DNA of 64,000 nt, from NCBI RefSeq assembly GCF_003993795.1, contig NZ_RWKV01000016.1:248001-312000 (forward strand). The letters run 5' to 3'. Below, one piece after another: positions 52,319 to 61,807 of the stretch. The notes beneath the pieces are model-generated. The model had not been told where the DNA came from. It ran no database searches and saw nothing but the letters and a program-made list of their open reading frames with translations. Position numbers and translations under genes: made by a program. Numbering within the stretch: position 1 is the stretch's first letter; every line of letters begins with the position of its first letter. The DNA comes from Aquabacter cavernae. Lineage in GTDB: Bacteria; Pseudomonadota; Alphaproteobacteria; Rhizobiales; Xanthobacteraceae.

Positions 52319-53101
52319 ATGTCCGACTATGATCGCAACGCCGCCGCCCGCTGGGGCTCGACGGCGACGCGCTCACAGGCCGCGATCGATCAAGGTCTGC
52401 GGTCGTACATGCTCAGCGTCTACAATTACATGGCGCTGGGCCTGGCCATTACGGGCCTCGCCGCGCTTGGCGTCTTCATGCTGTCGATCAGCGCGACGCC
52501 CACGGAATATGCCATCGGCGGCGGGCAGTACCTGACGCAGTTCGGCTACACCATGTTCGTGAGCCCGCTCAAGTGGGTGGTGATGCTCGCGCCTCTGGCC
52601 GCGGTGTTCTTCCTGAGCTTCCGCATCCAGAACATGAGCGTGGGCGCCGCGCAGCTGACCTTCTGGGTCTATGCCGCGCTGGTGGGCATCTCGCTGTCGA
52701 CGATCTTCCTCGTCTACAGCCATGAGAGCATCGGCCGCGTGTTCTTCATCACGGCCGCCTCCTTCGGCGCGCTGAGCCTGTGGGGCTACACCACGAAGCG
52801 GGACCTGTCCGGCATGGGCTCGTTCCTGATGATGGGCCTGTTCGGCATCATCATCGCCTCGCTGGTGAACGTCTTCCTCGGCTCCTCGATGCTGCAGTTC
52901 ATCGTGTCCGTGGTGGGCGTGCTGGTGTTCGCGGGCCTCACCGCCTACGACACGCAGCGCATCAAGGAGATGTATTTCGAGGGCGACGACAGCGCCGTCA
53001 TGGGCAAGAAGGCCATCATGGGCGCGCTGACGCTCTATCTGGACTTCATCAACCTGTTCATGATGCTGCTGCAGCTCTTCGGAAACCGGAACAGCAACTG
53101 A
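52319..53101 (+). CDS. Bax inhibitor-1/YccA family membrane protein
   Basis: A 260-residue inner-membrane protein with seven helices. Family motifs: 'QGLRSYMLSVYNYMALGLAI' before helix 1 and 'FAGLTAYDTQRIKEMYFEGD' between helices 6 and 7, which contains the conserved YDTQ. Homologues include the FtsH modulator YccA and pH-gated calcium leak channels. The start at 52319 follows GGAGAGAGACG. A strong terminator lies 90 bases after the stop. The spacer up to the outer-membrane-like gene (190 bp) has divergent promoters that I cannot define. Confidence 0.93.
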   Translation: MSDYDRNAAARWGSTATRSQAAIDQGLRSYMLSVYNYMALGLAITGLAALGVFMLSISATPTEYAIGGGQYLTQFGYTMFVSPLKWVVMLAPLAAVFFLSFRIQNMSVGAAQLTFWVYAALVGISLSTIFLVYSHESIGRVFFITAASFGALSLWGYTTKRDLSGMGSFLMMGLFGIIIASLVNVFLGSSMLQFIVSVVGVLVFAGLTAYDTQRIKEMYFEGDDSAVMGKKAIMGALTLYLDFINLFMMLLQLFGNRNSN

Positions 53102-53192
53102 GCCCCACCGGCTCACGCCCGAGCGGCGCTTGAGCTGACCCACTCGGCATCGGTCACAGACCGAGGCCGATGGTACAAGGTCTGAACCAACG

Positions 53193-53224
53193 AGGCCCCG
53201 GCATCCGCCGGGGCCTTTTCTTTT
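53193..53224 (+). terminator. intrinsic terminator after the Bax-inhibitor-1-like gene
   Basis: AGGCCCCGGC/GCCGGGGCCT with loop ATCC (53193-53216), followed by TTTCTTTT. Strong stem and T-run. Confidence 0.92.
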
Positions 53225-53286
53225 GGGGCCTTCCAAGGTCTTCGAGGGGCCTTCCAGGCGCCCCCGCGCTGGTCTAAAGCGAGGCC

Positions 53287-53814
53287 ATGCTGATCCGCCC
53301 CGCCACCCCCGACGACATTCCGGCCATCACGGCCATCTATGACGAGGCCGTGCGCACCGGCACCGCCTCCTTCGAGCTGGAAGCGCCCTCCGAAGAGGAG
53401 ATGCTGCGCCGCTACCGGGCGATCCTGGACGGGGGCTATCCCTACATCACCGCCCGCGAGGCCGAAGGCGGGCCGCTGCTGGGCTACGCCTATGCCAGCG
53501 CCTTCCGCCCGCGCATCGCCTATCGCTTCACGGTGGAGAATTCGGTCTATGTGGCCCCCGCCGCCCACAAGCGCGGCGTCGGGCGCGCGCTCATGGATGC
53601 GCTGATTATCCAGTGCGAGGCGGGCGGGTTCCGGCAGATGGTAGCGGTGATCGGCGGCAGCGACAATGTCGGCTCCATCGCCCTGCACCGCGCCTGCGGC
53701 TTCTATGACGTGGGCGTGCTGAAGGCCACCGGCTTCAAGTTCGGCCGCTGGCTCGACACCGTGCTCATGCAGCGCGATCTCGGCGAAGGGGACCGGACAC
53801 CCGGCGGGGCGTGA
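53287..53814 (+). CDS. GNAT N-acetyltransferase (phosphinothricin/methionine-sulfone type)
   Basis: A 175-residue acetyltransferase of the Pat/MddA group. It starts 'MLIRPATPDDIPAITAIYDE' and has 'GTASFELEAPSEEEMLRRYR', 'YVAPAAHKRGVGRALMDAL' (acetyl-CoA loop) and 'SDNVGSIALHRACGFYDVG'. Members acetylate L-phosphinothricin, methionine sulfoximine or sulfone; the natural substrate is unknown. The stop is 5 bases from the convergent LprI-like gene. Confidence 0.9.
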   Translation: MLIRPATPDDIPAITAIYDEAVRTGTASFELEAPSEEEMLRRYRAILDGGYPYITAREAEGGPLLGYAYASAFRPRIAYRFTVENSVYVAPAAHKRGVGRALMDALIIQCEAGGFRQMVAVIGGSDNVGSIALHRACGFYDVGVLKATGFKFGRWLDTVLMQRDLGEGDRTPGGA

Positions 53815-53819
53815 GCGGC

Positions 53820-54164
53820 CTAGAACGGCCCGCGGGAATAGATGGATTGCAGCACGCCGTTGATGGTCTTGATGCGCGCCTCATAGGCCGAGGAGAGGCA
53901 AGCGGCATTCGCCCCGCAGGCGGTGCGCGTCTTCAAGAAATCGCGCTGCTCGTCCTGCAGCATGCCGCGCTGGCCCATGGCGACCAGATGGCCCGCCACC
54001 TCGTAAAGGGTGGCCATCTTCACATCGAGATCGCTGAGCGCCATGGAGGCGCACACCGCTTTTTCGTCCGGCGCGCGCGCCGCATTGCAGTCGAAGCTCG
54101 CCGCCTGCGCGCCCGCGACGGACGCCAGCAGCACGAACAGACCCGCCGTCAGCACCCGCATCAT
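53820..54164 (-). CDS. LprI-like (DUF1311) exported protein
   Basis: A 114-residue protein with a signal peptide (about 1-22, cleavage near 'AQA-AS'). The mature part matches the lysozyme-inhibitor LprI N-terminal domain: 'SFDCNAARAPDEKAVCASMA' then 'LSDLDVKMATLYEVA', 'LQDEQRDFLKTRTACGANAA' and 'CLSSAYEARIKTINGVLQ'. Four cysteines would form two disulfides. LprI-type proteins inhibit lysozymes in Mycobacterium; in Gram-negatives the role is mostly unproven. The second in-frame ATG (ATGATG) could also start translation. Confidence 0.85.
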   Translation of the reverse strand: MMRVLTAGLFVLLASVAGAQAASFDCNAARAPDEKAVCASMALSDLDVKMATLYEVAGHLVAMGQRGMLQDEQRDFLKTRTACGANAACLSSAYEARIKTINGVLQSIYSRGPF

Positions 54165-54202
54165 CGCGCCGCTCCCCTGCTCGCGTCTCACTTGCTCGCG
54201 TC

Positions 54203-54913
54203 TCACTTGCGCGCCCGATAGCGCGCGAAGCCGTCCGCCCGCAGCTTGCAGGCCGGGCAGGTGCCGCAGCCATAGCCCCAATCGTGGCGGCGGCCGCGTT
54301 CGCCCAGATAGCAGGTGTGGGTCTCTTCCACGACGAGGTCCACCAGCCCCGTGCCGCCCAGGTCTTCCGCCATGTCCCAGGTCTGCGCCTTGTCCAGCCA
54401 CATGAGGGGCGTGTGCAGCACGAAGCGGCGCTCCATGCCCAGGTTCAGCGCCACCTGGAGCGCCTTGATGGTGTCGTCCCGGCAGTCGGGATAGCCGGAA
54501 TAATCCGTCTCGCACATGCCGCCGACGATGTGCTTCAGCCCCCGCCGATAAGCGAGCGCGGCGGCGAAGGTGAGGAAGATGATGTTGCGGCCCGGCACGA
54601 AGGTGTTGGGCAGCCCGCCCTCCTCCATCTCGATGGCCACGTTCCGGGTGAGCGCGGTCTCGGACACCTTGCTCAAGGCGGCGAGCGAGATGGTGTGGTC
54701 GTCCTTCAGCCGCCGGGCCCAGGCACCGCTGATGCGGGTGAGCCCGTGGGCCACGTCGCCGCGCCGCTCCAGCTCCACCCGGTGGCGCTGGCCGTAATCG
54801 AAGCCCACCGTCTCCACGCGGTCGAAGCGGTCCAGCGCCCAGGCGAGGCAGGTGGCGGAATCCTGCCCTCCGGAGAACAGGACCAGCGCGCCGCCCTCGC
54901 CGCTCTCGCTCAT
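54203..54913 (-). CDS. queC: 7-cyano-7-deazaguanine (preQ0) synthase
   Basis: A 236-residue ATP-dependent enzyme that makes preQ0 for queuosine in tRNA. The PP-loop is '[19 protein letters not shown]' (about 9-27). The C-terminal zinc site uses cysteines in '[16 protein letters not shown]' and '[16 protein letters not shown]'. queD, queE and queF are not in the window. The ATG overlaps the bolA stop by 4 bases. A 15-bp direct repeat (CTCGCGTCTCACTTG) lies between its stop and the LprI-like gene. Confidence 0.95.
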   Translation of the reverse strand: MSESGEGGALVLFSGGQDSATCLAWALDRFDRVETVGFDYGQRHRVELERRGDVAHGLTRISGAWARRLKDDHTISLAALSKVSETALTRNVAIEMEEGGLPNTFVPGRNIIFLTFAAALAYRRGLKHIVGGMCETDYSGYPDCRDDTIKALQVALNLGMERRFVLHTPLMWLDKAQTWDMAEDLGGTGLVDLVVEETHTCYLGERGRRHDWGYGCGTCPACKLRADGFARYRARK

Positions 54914-55191
54914 TCGCCCGGCGCCTTCGCCTCGATGGCGAGCGCATGCAGGCCCTGCGCGATCTCCCCGGCCAGAAACGCGTTCACGATGCGGTGACGC
55001 TCCACCCGGCTCTTGCCGGCGAAGGCCGCCGACACCGCGCGCACCCGCAGATGGGTGATGCCCCCGTCCGGCCGGGACGAGGCGCCCGCATGCCCGGCAT
55101 GCAGCGCGCTTTCATTCTCCAGCTCCAGCACGAGCGGGTTCAGCCCTCCGGCGAGGGCCGTGCGGATGCGGTCGAGATCAGGATCGGACAT
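54910..55191 (-). CDS. bolA: BolA family protein
   Basis: A 93-residue BolA domain protein. The KH-like fold and the family residues in '[13 protein letters not shown]' and '[19 protein letters not shown]' are clear, including His in 'ERHRIVN' used as a [2Fe-2S] ligand with monothiol glutaredoxins. Roles are iron-sulfur trafficking and morphology or stress control. It is the first gene of a two-gene unit with queC. The 226-bp gap to the divergent J-domain gene has an AT-rich core (ATTATATAT, 55285-55293) flanked by GGGAC/GTCCC. Confidence 0.88.
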   Translation of the reverse strand: MSDPDLDRIRTALAGGLNPLVLELENESALHAGHAGASSRPDGGITHLRVRAVSAAFAGKSRVERHRIVNAFLAGEIAQGLHALAIEAKAPGE

Positions 55192-55417
55192 GGCCTTACC
55201 GGTAGCGCCGGGCCGCCGCCCGCGTCAATGGAGGAGAGAAGGCGCAAGAGGAGACGCAAGCGGCTGGCATCGCGCGCCGGGACGATTATATATGTCCCCG
55301 ACAGCTCGCTTTGGCGGGCCCTTCACTCCACCGCAGCTTTTCCACCGTGCTCAGCACGCGGAATCGGTACACGGCTCCGTGTTGCCGCGCCGCGGCATCG
55401 ACCTCATAATCGCGACC

Positions 55418-56005
55418 ATGAAATTCGACTCCCCCCTTTTCGATCGCATCCGCGTCAAGCCGACGGAGGACCGCCTGAAGCAGCGGACCTGCCCGGCCTG
55501 CCAGTGGCCGGGCTGCGCGCGCGACGGGACCCACCGGGCGCCCAAGGGGCGGCGGGCGGAAGGGGAATACTTCTTCTACTGCCTCGACCATGTGCGCGAA
55601 TACAACCAGTCCTACAACTACTTCCAGGGCATGACCGATGATGCGGTCTATGCCTACCAGAAGGACGCGCTGACCGGTCATCGCCCCACCTGGAAGATGG
55701 GCCAGCGGGGCGAGGCGAACGCGAACAGCGCCTATCGCGACCCGTTCGGCTTCGGCCAGGAGATGGGCGACCAGCCCTTCGAGGCGCCGCGCGAGGAAAG
55801 CCGCACCATCCGCACCACGGAACGGCGGGCGCTGGAACTCATGGGCCTGGAGCTGTCCGCCTCGGCGGAGGAGATCAAGACGCGCTTCAAGGAACTGGCG
55901 AAGAAGCACCACCCCGACACCAATGGCGGCGACCGCACCTCCGAGGAGCGGCTGAAGAACGTCATCCAGGCCTATAACATCCTCAAGCAGGCGGGGTTCT
56001 GCTGA
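55418..56005 (+). CDS. C-terminal J-domain protein with Cys/His N-terminus
   Basis: A 195-residue protein. The C-terminal ~60 residues are a DnaJ domain with the essential HPD ('KELAKKHHPDTNGG', near residue 170), so it should stimulate a DnaK-type Hsp70. The N-terminal part has Cys25, Cys28, Cys33, Cys55 and His58 ('CPACQWPGCARDG', 'FFYCLDHVREYN'), spaced like a small zinc site. The J-domain-last layout is conserved next to cobS in Rhizobiales. The Hsp70 partner and client are unknown. The ATG at 55418 is the only start matching the conserved 'FDSPLFDRIRVKPTEDR'. Confidence 0.9.
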   Translation: MKFDSPLFDRIRVKPTEDRLKQRTCPACQWPGCARDGTHRAPKGRRAEGEYFFYCLDHVREYNQSYNYFQGMTDDAVYAYQKDALTGHRPTWKMGQRGEANANSAYRDPFGFGQEMGDQPFEAPREESRTIRTTERRALELMGLELSASAEEIKTRFKELAKKHHPDTNGGDRTSEERLKNVIQAYNILKQAGFC

Positions 56006-56126
56006 ACCCCACCCCGGCGCGACATCTCGCGCGCCCGCATGAGTTTTTGCCCAAGCGGAAAACCTTTAAGGTGCCGCCCCACATGTGAAGACGAGACGCG
56101 CGCCAACGTGCGCAAACGGAGGTTTT

Positions 56127-57110
56127 ATGAGCGGCACGGAGACCATTGCCCCGACCCCGGACATGAAGGTGTCGGTGCGCCAGGTGTTCGGCATCGATAT
56201 CGACATGGAAGTTCCGGCCTTCTCGAAGACCGATCCCCATGTGCCGGATCTCGATCCCGACTATCTGTTCGACCGGCCGACCACGCTCGCCATCCTCGCG
56301 GGCTTCGCCCATAACCGCCGCGTCATGGTCACCGGCTATCACGGCACCGGCAAGTCCACCCATGTGGAGCAGGTGGCCGCGCGCCTGAACTGGCCGTGCG
56401 TGCGCATCAATCTCGACAGCCACATCAGCCGTATCGACCTGATCGGCAAGGACGCCATCGTGGTGCGCGACGGCAAGCAGGTGACCGAGTTCCGCGACGG
56501 CATCCTGCCCTGGGCGCTGCAGAACAACGTGGCGCTGGTGTTCGACGAATATGATGCCGGCCGCCCCGACGTGATGTTCGTGATCCAGCGCGTGCTGGAA
56601 GTGTCGGGCCGCCTTACCCTTCTGGACCAGAACCGGGTGATCCGCCCCCATCCGGCCTTCCGCCTGTTCTCCACCGCCAACACGGTGGGCCTGGGCGACA
56701 CGACCGGCCTCTATCACGGCACGCAGCAGATCAACCAGGGACAGATGGACCGCTGGTCCATCGTCACCACGCTCAATTACCTCGCCCACGACAAGGAAGT
56801 GGACATCATCCTGTCCAAGGCGAAGCACTATCGCACGCCCGAGGGCAAGGACACCGTGAACCGCATGGTGCGCCTCGCGGACCTCACCCGGAACGCCTTC
56901 ATCAATGGCGACCTTTCCACGGTGATGAGCCCGCGCACGGTCATCACCTGGGCGGAGAATGCCGACATCTTCAAGGATCTCGGCTTCGCCCTGCGCGTCA
57001 CCTTCCTCAACAAGTGCGACGAGCTGGAGCGCGCTCTGGTGGCGGAATTCTACCAGCGCTGCTTCGGGCAGGAACTGGCCGAAAGCTCCGTGAACGTCGC
57101 GCTCACCTGA
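56127..57110 (+). CDS. cobS: cobaltochelatase subunit CobS
   Basis: A 327-residue MoxR-type AAA+ ATPase, part of the CobNST complex that inserts Co2+ into hydrogenobyrinic acid a,c-diamide in aerobic cobalamin synthesis. Walker A '[16 protein letters not shown]' (about 71-86), Walker B '[16 protein letters not shown]' and sensor 1 '[10 protein letters not shown]' are visible. The ATG follows ACGGAGGTTTT. cobT follows after 111 bp. CobN is not in the window. Confidence 0.95.
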   Translation: MSGTETIAPTPDMKVSVRQVFGIDIDMEVPAFSKTDPHVPDLDPDYLFDRPTTLAILAGFAHNRRVMVTGYHGTGKSTHVEQVAARLNWPCVRINLDSHISRIDLIGKDAIVVRDGKQVTEFRDGILPWALQNNVALVFDEYDAGRPDVMFVIQRVLEVSGRLTLLDQNRVIRPHPAFRLFSTANTVGLGDTTGLYHGTQQINQGQMDRWSIVTTLNYLAHDKEVDIILSKAKHYRTPEGKDTVNRMVRLADLTRNAFINGDLSTVMSPRTVITWAENADIFKDLGFALRVTFLNKCDELERALVAEFYQRCFGQELAESSVNVALT

Positions 57111-57221
57111 GCGCGGCGGCCTTCTTCGGAAGGCCGATCACAGGCATGGGGGCGCCCGCTCATGGGCGGCGCCCCGCAGGCAGCCCCAGACCAACGGTGC
57201 AGCCGGAACAGCGGTGTAGAT

Positions 57222-59120
57222 ATGGCGCCCCCGTCCAATAAGGTCGTGAAGACCACCCCGAAGGAAGCCCCCGTCGAGCCGTTCAAGCGGGCGGTGGCGA
57301 GCTGTTTCAAGGCCATTGCCGGGGTGGCCGAGTTCGAGGTGGCCTTCGCCGCCGAGCGCCCCAGCCTCGGCCCGGACCGGGTGCGCCTGCCCGAGCCGCC
57401 GCGCCGGCTCAGCGCCCATGACGCGGCGGTGCTGCGCGGACATGCGGATTCGCTGGCGCTGCGCCTCGCCTGCCACGACAACGGCGTGCATCGCCGCATG
57501 GCCCCCACCGGGGATGTGGCCCGCGCCGTGTTCGACGCGGCCGAGCAGGCGCGCGTGGAAGCTCTGGGCGGAAACCGCATGGAGGGGGTGAAGCGCAACC
57601 TCTCCGCCATGCTGGCCGACAAATATCATCGCGGCCCCTATGCGGACATCACCGACCGCGCCGACGCGCCCATCGAGGATGCCGTGGCGCTGCTGGTGCG
57701 CGAGCGCCTGACCGGCCAGCCGCCGCCGCCCGACGCCCGCAAGATCGTGGAACTGTGGCGCGACTTCATCGAGAGCCGCGCCGAGGACGATCTCGCGCGC
57801 CTCGCCGACAGCATCGAGGACCAGAAGGCGTTCAGCCAGATCACCCGCGACCTGCTCTCCTCCCTGGAGATGGGCGAGGATTCGGCGCTGGAAAGCGACG
57901 ATGACGCGGAGCAGGACGACAAGACGGACGGGCGCGACGACCAGGCGGGCGAGGACGGCGACACCCGCGAGGAAGAGAGCCAGCAGGGCGCCACCGAGGT
58001 TGAGGCGGAGCTGTCCGACGACCAGCTTCCCGAAAGCGCGGTGGAGAGCGAGGCGGGCCCGCCCGCCGAGATGCCGGACGAATCCGAGATGGGCGACGCC
58101 GACGAGGCGTCCGAGCCCTGGCAGCCCCGCACGCCGCCCGGCGGCGACAGGAACGGCCCGGAATATCACGCCTTCACCCCCAAGTTCGACGAGGAGGTGC
58201 GCGCCGAGGATCTGTGCGACGCCGAGGAACTGACCCGGCTGCGCACCTATCTGGACAAGCAGCTCTCCAACCTCCAGGGCGTGGTGGCGCGGCTCGCCAA
58301 CCGCCTGCAGCGGCGCCTGCTGGCGCAGCAGAACCGGGCCTGGGAGTTCGACCTGGAAGAGGGCGTGCTCGACCCCGCGCGCCTCTCCCGCGTGGTGACC
58401 GACCCCACCGCCGCCCTCTCCTTCAAGCGCGAGCGCGACACCCAGTTCCGCGACACGGTGGTGACGCTGCTCATCGACAATTCCGGCTCCATGCGCGGGC
58501 GCCCCATCACGGTGGCGGCCACCTGCGCGGACATCCTCGCCCGCACGCTGGAACGCTGCGGCGTGAAGGTGGAGGTGCTGGGCTTCACGACGCGCGCCTG
58601 GAAGGGCGGGCAGTCGCGCGAGGCGTGGCTGGCGGGCGGCAAGCCGGTCAATCCCGGCCGCCTCAACGATCTCCGGCACATCATCTACAAGGCGGCCGAT
58701 TCCCCCTGGCGGCGGTCCCGGCGCAATCTGGGCCTGATGATGCGCGAGGGCCTGCTGAAGGAGAATATCGACGGCGAGGCCCTGGACTGGGCGCACAAGC
58801 GCCTGCTGGGCCGCCCCGAGGCGCGCAAGATATTGATGATGATCTCCGACGGCGCGCCGGTGGACGATTCCACCCTCTCGGTGAATGCCGGCAATTATCT
58901 GGAGCGGCACCTGCGCCACATCATCTCCGAGATCGAGACCCGTTCCCCGGTGGAGCTGATCGCCATCGGCATCGGCCATGACGTGACCCGCTATTACCGG
59001 CGCGCCGTGACCATCGTGGATGCGGAGGAGCTGGGCGGGGTCATGACCGAGAAGCTGGCGGAGCTGTTCGCCGAGACCACGGTGGCGCCCCGCGCGCCCT
59101 CCCGCAAGCGGATGCATTGA
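57222..59120 (+). CDS. cobT: cobaltochelatase subunit CobT
   Basis: A 632-residue partner of CobS. The helical N-terminal domain (about 1-215) is followed by a long acidic linker (about 215-310, rich in Asp/Glu) and a C-terminal von Willebrand A domain. The MIDAS motif '[19 protein letters not shown]' lies near residue 417. With CobS it forms the ATPase chaperone ring acting on CobN. The start [10 protein letters not shown] at 57222 is preferred to a 20-residue longer frame. Slightly longer linker than in the Pseudomonas denitrificans protein. Confidence 0.95.
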   Translation: MAPPSNKVVKTTPKEAPVEPFKRAVASCFKAIAGVAEFEVAFAAERPSLGPDRVRLPEPPRRLSAHDAAVLRGHADSLALRLACHDNGVHRRMAPTGDVARAVFDAAEQARVEALGGNRMEGVKRNLSAMLADKYHRGPYADITDRADAPIEDAVALLVRERLTGQPPPPDARKIVELWRDFIESRAEDDLARLADSIEDQKAFSQITRDLLSSLEMGEDSALESDDDAEQDDKTDGRDDQAGEDGDTREEESQQGATEVEAELSDDQLPESAVESEAGPPAEMPDESEMGDADEASEPWQPRTPPGGDRNGPEYHAFTPKFDEEVRAEDLCDAEELTRLRTYLDKQLSNLQGVVARLANRLQRRLLAQQNRAWEFDLEEGVLDPARLSRVVTDPTAALSFKRERDTQFRDTVVTLLIDNSGSMRGRPITVAATCADILARTLERCGVKVEVLGFTTRAWKGGQSREAWLAGGKPVNPGRLNDLRHIIYKAADSPWRRSRRNLGLMMREGLLKENIDGEALDWAHKRLLGRPEARKILMMISDGAPVDDSTLSVNAGNYLERHLRHIISEIETRSPVELIAIGIGHDVTRYYRRAVTIVDAEELGGVMTEKLAELFAETTVAPRAPSRKRMH

Positions 59121-59127
59121 GGGCGCG

Positions 59128-60159
59128 ATGATCCTCTCCCGCCGCAAGACGCTGACGCTCGCGGCCTCCGGCCTCCTGGTGGCCGGGCTCGTGTTCGGGG
59201 GCCTGCGCGCCTTCGCCAAGCCCGGCGCGCTGCCGGTCGAGCCCATGGCGATCGAGGTGACGGCGAGCCCCATCGCCACCTTCCGCCCGCAATCCCAGGA
59301 CACCCGCTTCGGCCGCCTGGAATTTCGCGGCGGCATGCGCCTCACCTCCGACTTTCCGGGCTTCGGCGGCATATCCGGCTTCGTGCTGGCGCCGGACGGC
59401 AAGGGCTTCCTGGCGCTCACCGATGCCGGCCTGTTCCTGAAGGGCAATCTCGTCACCGACGGCGACCGGCCCGTGGGCCTGTCGGACGTGATGGCGGCGG
59501 CCATGCTGGACGAGAAGGGCCGCGTCCAGGCGACGCGCGGCCGGGGCGATGCCGAGGCGCTGGCGGTGGCGCCCGACGCGGTCTACGTGACCTTCGAGGA
59601 CATCAACGAATTGTGGTCCTATCCGGGGCCTGATCCCCTGGGCAAGACCGGCGTGCCGGTGCCCGTGCCGCCCGGCGTGAAGACGCTGCGGAAGAATCTC
59701 GGCCTGGAGGCCCTGGTCTATGTGCCGGGCCCGCCCATGACGGGCGCGCTCATCGCCATCGGCGAGCAGGGGGCCACGGCCGATGACGACCTGCCCGGCT
59801 TCATCATTTCCGGCCCCACGCCCGGCAGCTTCACGGTGCGCAAGAGCGGTTCCTTCAGCGCCACCGACGCGGCGCTGGGGCCGAAGGGCGACCTCTATCT
59901 GCTGGAGCGCAGCTTCACGCCCACGGCGGGCGTCGCCATGCAGCTGCGCCGCTTCTCGCTGGCGCAGGTGAAGCCCGGCGCGGTGCTGGACGGGGAGATC
60001 CTGCTGACCGCCGACATGGGCTTCGAGATCGACAATATGGAGGGCCTGTCGGCGACGGTGAACGCCAAGGGGGAAACCCTGTTCACCATCGTCTCCGACG
60101 ACAATTTCAGCCCCCTCCAGCGGACAATTCTGCTGCGTTTCGCGCTGGTGGAGAAGTAG
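59128..60159 (+). CDS. esterase-like activity of phytase family protein
   Basis: A 343-residue exported protein; the N-terminal 'SRRKTLTLAASGLLVAGLV' resembles a Tat or Sec signal. The Phytase-like beta-propeller domain spans about 55-335 ('GGISGFVLAPDGKGFLALTD', 'RGDAEALAVAPDAVYVTFED', 'GFEIDNMEGLSATVNAKGET'). Members of the family (PF13449) are annotated 'esterase-like activity of phytase'; the natural substrate is unknown. It starts 7 bp after cobT, an arrangement I recall in related genomes, which suggests co-transcription and not a cobalamin role. Confidence 0.88.
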   Translation: MILSRRKTLTLAASGLLVAGLVFGGLRAFAKPGALPVEPMAIEVTASPIATFRPQSQDTRFGRLEFRGGMRLTSDFPGFGGISGFVLAPDGKGFLALTDAGLFLKGNLVTDGDRPVGLSDVMAAAMLDEKGRVQATRGRGDAEALAVAPDAVYVTFEDINELWSYPGPDPLGKTGVPVPVPPGVKTLRKNLGLEALVYVPGPPMTGALIAIGEQGATADDDLPGFIISGPTPGSFTVRKSGSFSATDAALGPKGDLYLLERSFTPTAGVAMQLRRFSLAQVKPGAVLDGEILLTADMGFEIDNMEGLSATVNAKGETLFTIVSDDNFSPLQRTILLRFALVEK

Positions 60160-60191
60160 GGCGCGGACCCAGTGGTGCACGTTCAGCCGGC

Positions 60192-60343
60192 CCCCTCCCA
60201 ACCCTCCCCCGCAAGCGGGAGAGGGCTTTCCCGTCTGAGGGCGGAAGGCGCACGCCCGTCTCCATCCCGCGCAACAGGTCCCCTCTCCCGCTTGCGGGGG
60301 AGGGTTAGGGAGGGGGAAGCCGGGGGGAGGGTTAGGGAGGGGG
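60192..60343. repeat. inverted pair of dispersed GC-rich repeats
   Basis: CCCTCCCCCGCAAGCGGGAG plus AGGG (60202-60225) has its exact 24-base reverse complement at 60281-60304, with similarity extending outward (about 60192-60317, one mismatch). A further copy of GGGAGGGTTAGGGAGGGGG lies at 60325-60343. This is a widespread Alphaproteobacterial intergenic repeat type that I recognise from memory. It sits between the stop codons of the convergent phytase-like gene and cynS. Confidence 0.85.
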
Positions 60344-60371
60344 AACGAGCCGGGAGGCACCCCCGCCGTTC

Positions 60372-60854
60372 TCAGGCTTCCTTGAAGCCGTATTCCGGCG
60401 TGCCCTGCTCGGCGCCGTAATATTTGTAGGGCAGGAACTTGCCGGTGAAGGTCATCTTCACGCGGTCGCCCTTCGGGTTCTCCTGGCGGGAAATGTCGAT
60501 GTCGAAGTCGATGGCGGACATGATGCCGTCGCCGAACTCTTCCTCGATGATCGCCTTCCAGGCCGGGCCGTTCACCATCACCATTTCATAGAAGCGGTAG
60601 ATGAGCGGGTCCGTGGGGGGCATGGGCATGCCGCGATAGGGCACCTCGTTCAGCATGCGCTCCTCTTCCTCGGAGAGGCCGAACAGCTCGGCGGCCGCCT
60701 TGGCGAGGGGCTTTACCAGCTTCATCTGGCCGAGCAGCGCGCCCACCACCAGCACCGGCGACATGCCGCCGATCTCGCCGGTGATGTACTTCCAGGTCCA
60801 GCCGTTCTTACGCTTGATGTCGAGGATCTTCTCGGTGAGGTCGGCGCGCTTCAT
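60372..60854 (-). CDS. cynS: cyanate hydratase (cyanase)
   Basis: A 160-residue decameric enzyme converting cyanate and bicarbonate to ammonia and CO2. The catalytic trio is present: Arg87 and Glu90 in 'LIYRFYEMVMVNG' and Ser113 in 'GDGIMSAIDFDID', matching Arg96, Glu99 and Ser122 of the E. coli enzyme. The N-terminal helix-turn-helix-like domain ('LTEKILDIKRKNGWTWKYIT') is intact. It follows a nitrate/cyanate-type ABC transporter on the same strand, a natural cyanate-assimilation module. Confidence 0.97.
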   Translation of the reverse strand: MKRADLTEKILDIKRKNGWTWKYITGEIGGMSPVLVVGALLGQMKLVKPLAKAAAELFGLSEEEERMLNEVPYRGMPMPPTDPLIYRFYEMVMVNGPAWKAIIEEEFGDGIMSAIDFDIDISRQENPKGDRVKMTFTGKFLPYKYYGAEQGTPEYGFKEA

Positions 60855-60907
60855 GGCGTCTCTCCTTTGGGGGCCTTGGTCGGGGGATGTGGGGTTTCGG
60901 TGCGGCC

Positions 60908-61807
60908 TCAGGCCGCCCGCATGTCGCCGTCGGGCGGCGTGCTCAGCCCGGTGGTGGGACGCACCACGGGCGGATGGCGATGGTCGTAGCCGGGGGGAAG
61001 CGCGCTCTTGAAGGTCTTGGAGCGTTCCACCAGGAAGTCGATGAGGTGGTTGCGGACGGCGTAGAAGTCGGGCTGCTTGTGGATGTCCAGCCGCCGCCGG
61101 TCGCGGGGCAGCGGGTTGTCCACGATCTCGGCCACCACCGCCTGCGGGCCGTTGGTCATGAGCACGATGCGATCGGCCAGATAGATGGCCTCGTCCACGT
61201 CGTGGGTGATCATGAACACGGTCTGTCCGGTCTCCAGGCAGATGCGGCGCACCTCGTCCTGGAGCGTGCCGCGCGTCAGCGCGTCCAACGCCGAGAAGGG
61301 CTCGTCCATGAGCAGCATCTTCGGCTCGATGGAGAGCGCCCGGGCGATGCCCACGCGCTGCTTCATGCCGCCGGAAAGCTCGGAGGGGCGCTTGTTCTCC
61401 GCCCCCTTCAGCCCCACCAGCTCGATAAAGCGCATGGCATGGTCGCGCACCTTCTGCGCGCTCCAGCGGCGATGGCGGGAGGAGACCGCATAGGTCACAT
61501 TGCCCAGCACCGTGCGCCAGGGCAGCAGCGCGTGGCCCTGGAAGATCACGGCCCGCTCCAAAGACGGCCCCGCGATGGCCTGTCCGTCCATGATGGCGGC
61601 GCCCGTATCCGGCGCGTCGAGGCCCGCCAGGATGTTGAGCACCGTGGTCTTGCCGCAGCCGGAATGGCCGATGATGCAGGCGAAGTCGCCCTTGTTCATG
61701 GAGAACCAGAGGTCCTCGAACACCGTGGTGGTGCGCCCGCCCGCGGCCGTGTAGCGGCGGGCGATGCCCTCGATGGAGACATAGCGGGAGTCAGTCATCG
61801 CGCTCAT
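60908..61807 (-). CDS. cynD: nitrate/cyanate-type ABC transporter ATP-binding protein
   Basis: A 299-residue ATPase of the NrtD/SsuB/TauB group. Walker A '[18 protein letters not shown]', Q-loop '[18 protein letters not shown]', signature '[18 protein letters not shown]' and Walker B '[17 protein letters not shown]' are present. The C-terminal extension (about 255-299) ends in '[14 protein letters not shown]' and is not conserved. The ATG at 61807 overlaps the permease stop (ATGA); an ATG 9 bases later is an alternative. Confidence 0.92.
   Translation of the reverse strand: MSAMTDSRYVSIEGIARRYTAAGGRTTTVFEDLWFSMNKGDFACIIGHSGCGKTTVLNILAGLDAPDTGAAIMDGQAIAGPSLERAVIFQGHALLPWRTVLGNVTYAVSSRHRRWSAQKVRDHAMRFIELVGLKGAENKRPSELSGGMKQRVGIARALSIEPKMLLMDEPFSALDALTRGTLQDEVRRICLETGQTVFMITHDVDEAIYLADRIVLMTNGPQAVVAEIVDNPLPRDRRRLDIHKQPDFYAVRNHLIDFLVERSKTFKSALPPGYDHRHPPVVRPTTGLSTPPDGDMRAA

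Noticed and set aside
56006-56126. Cobalamin riboswitch before cobS
   Set aside because: The 121-bp gap is too short and lacks the B12-box consensus.
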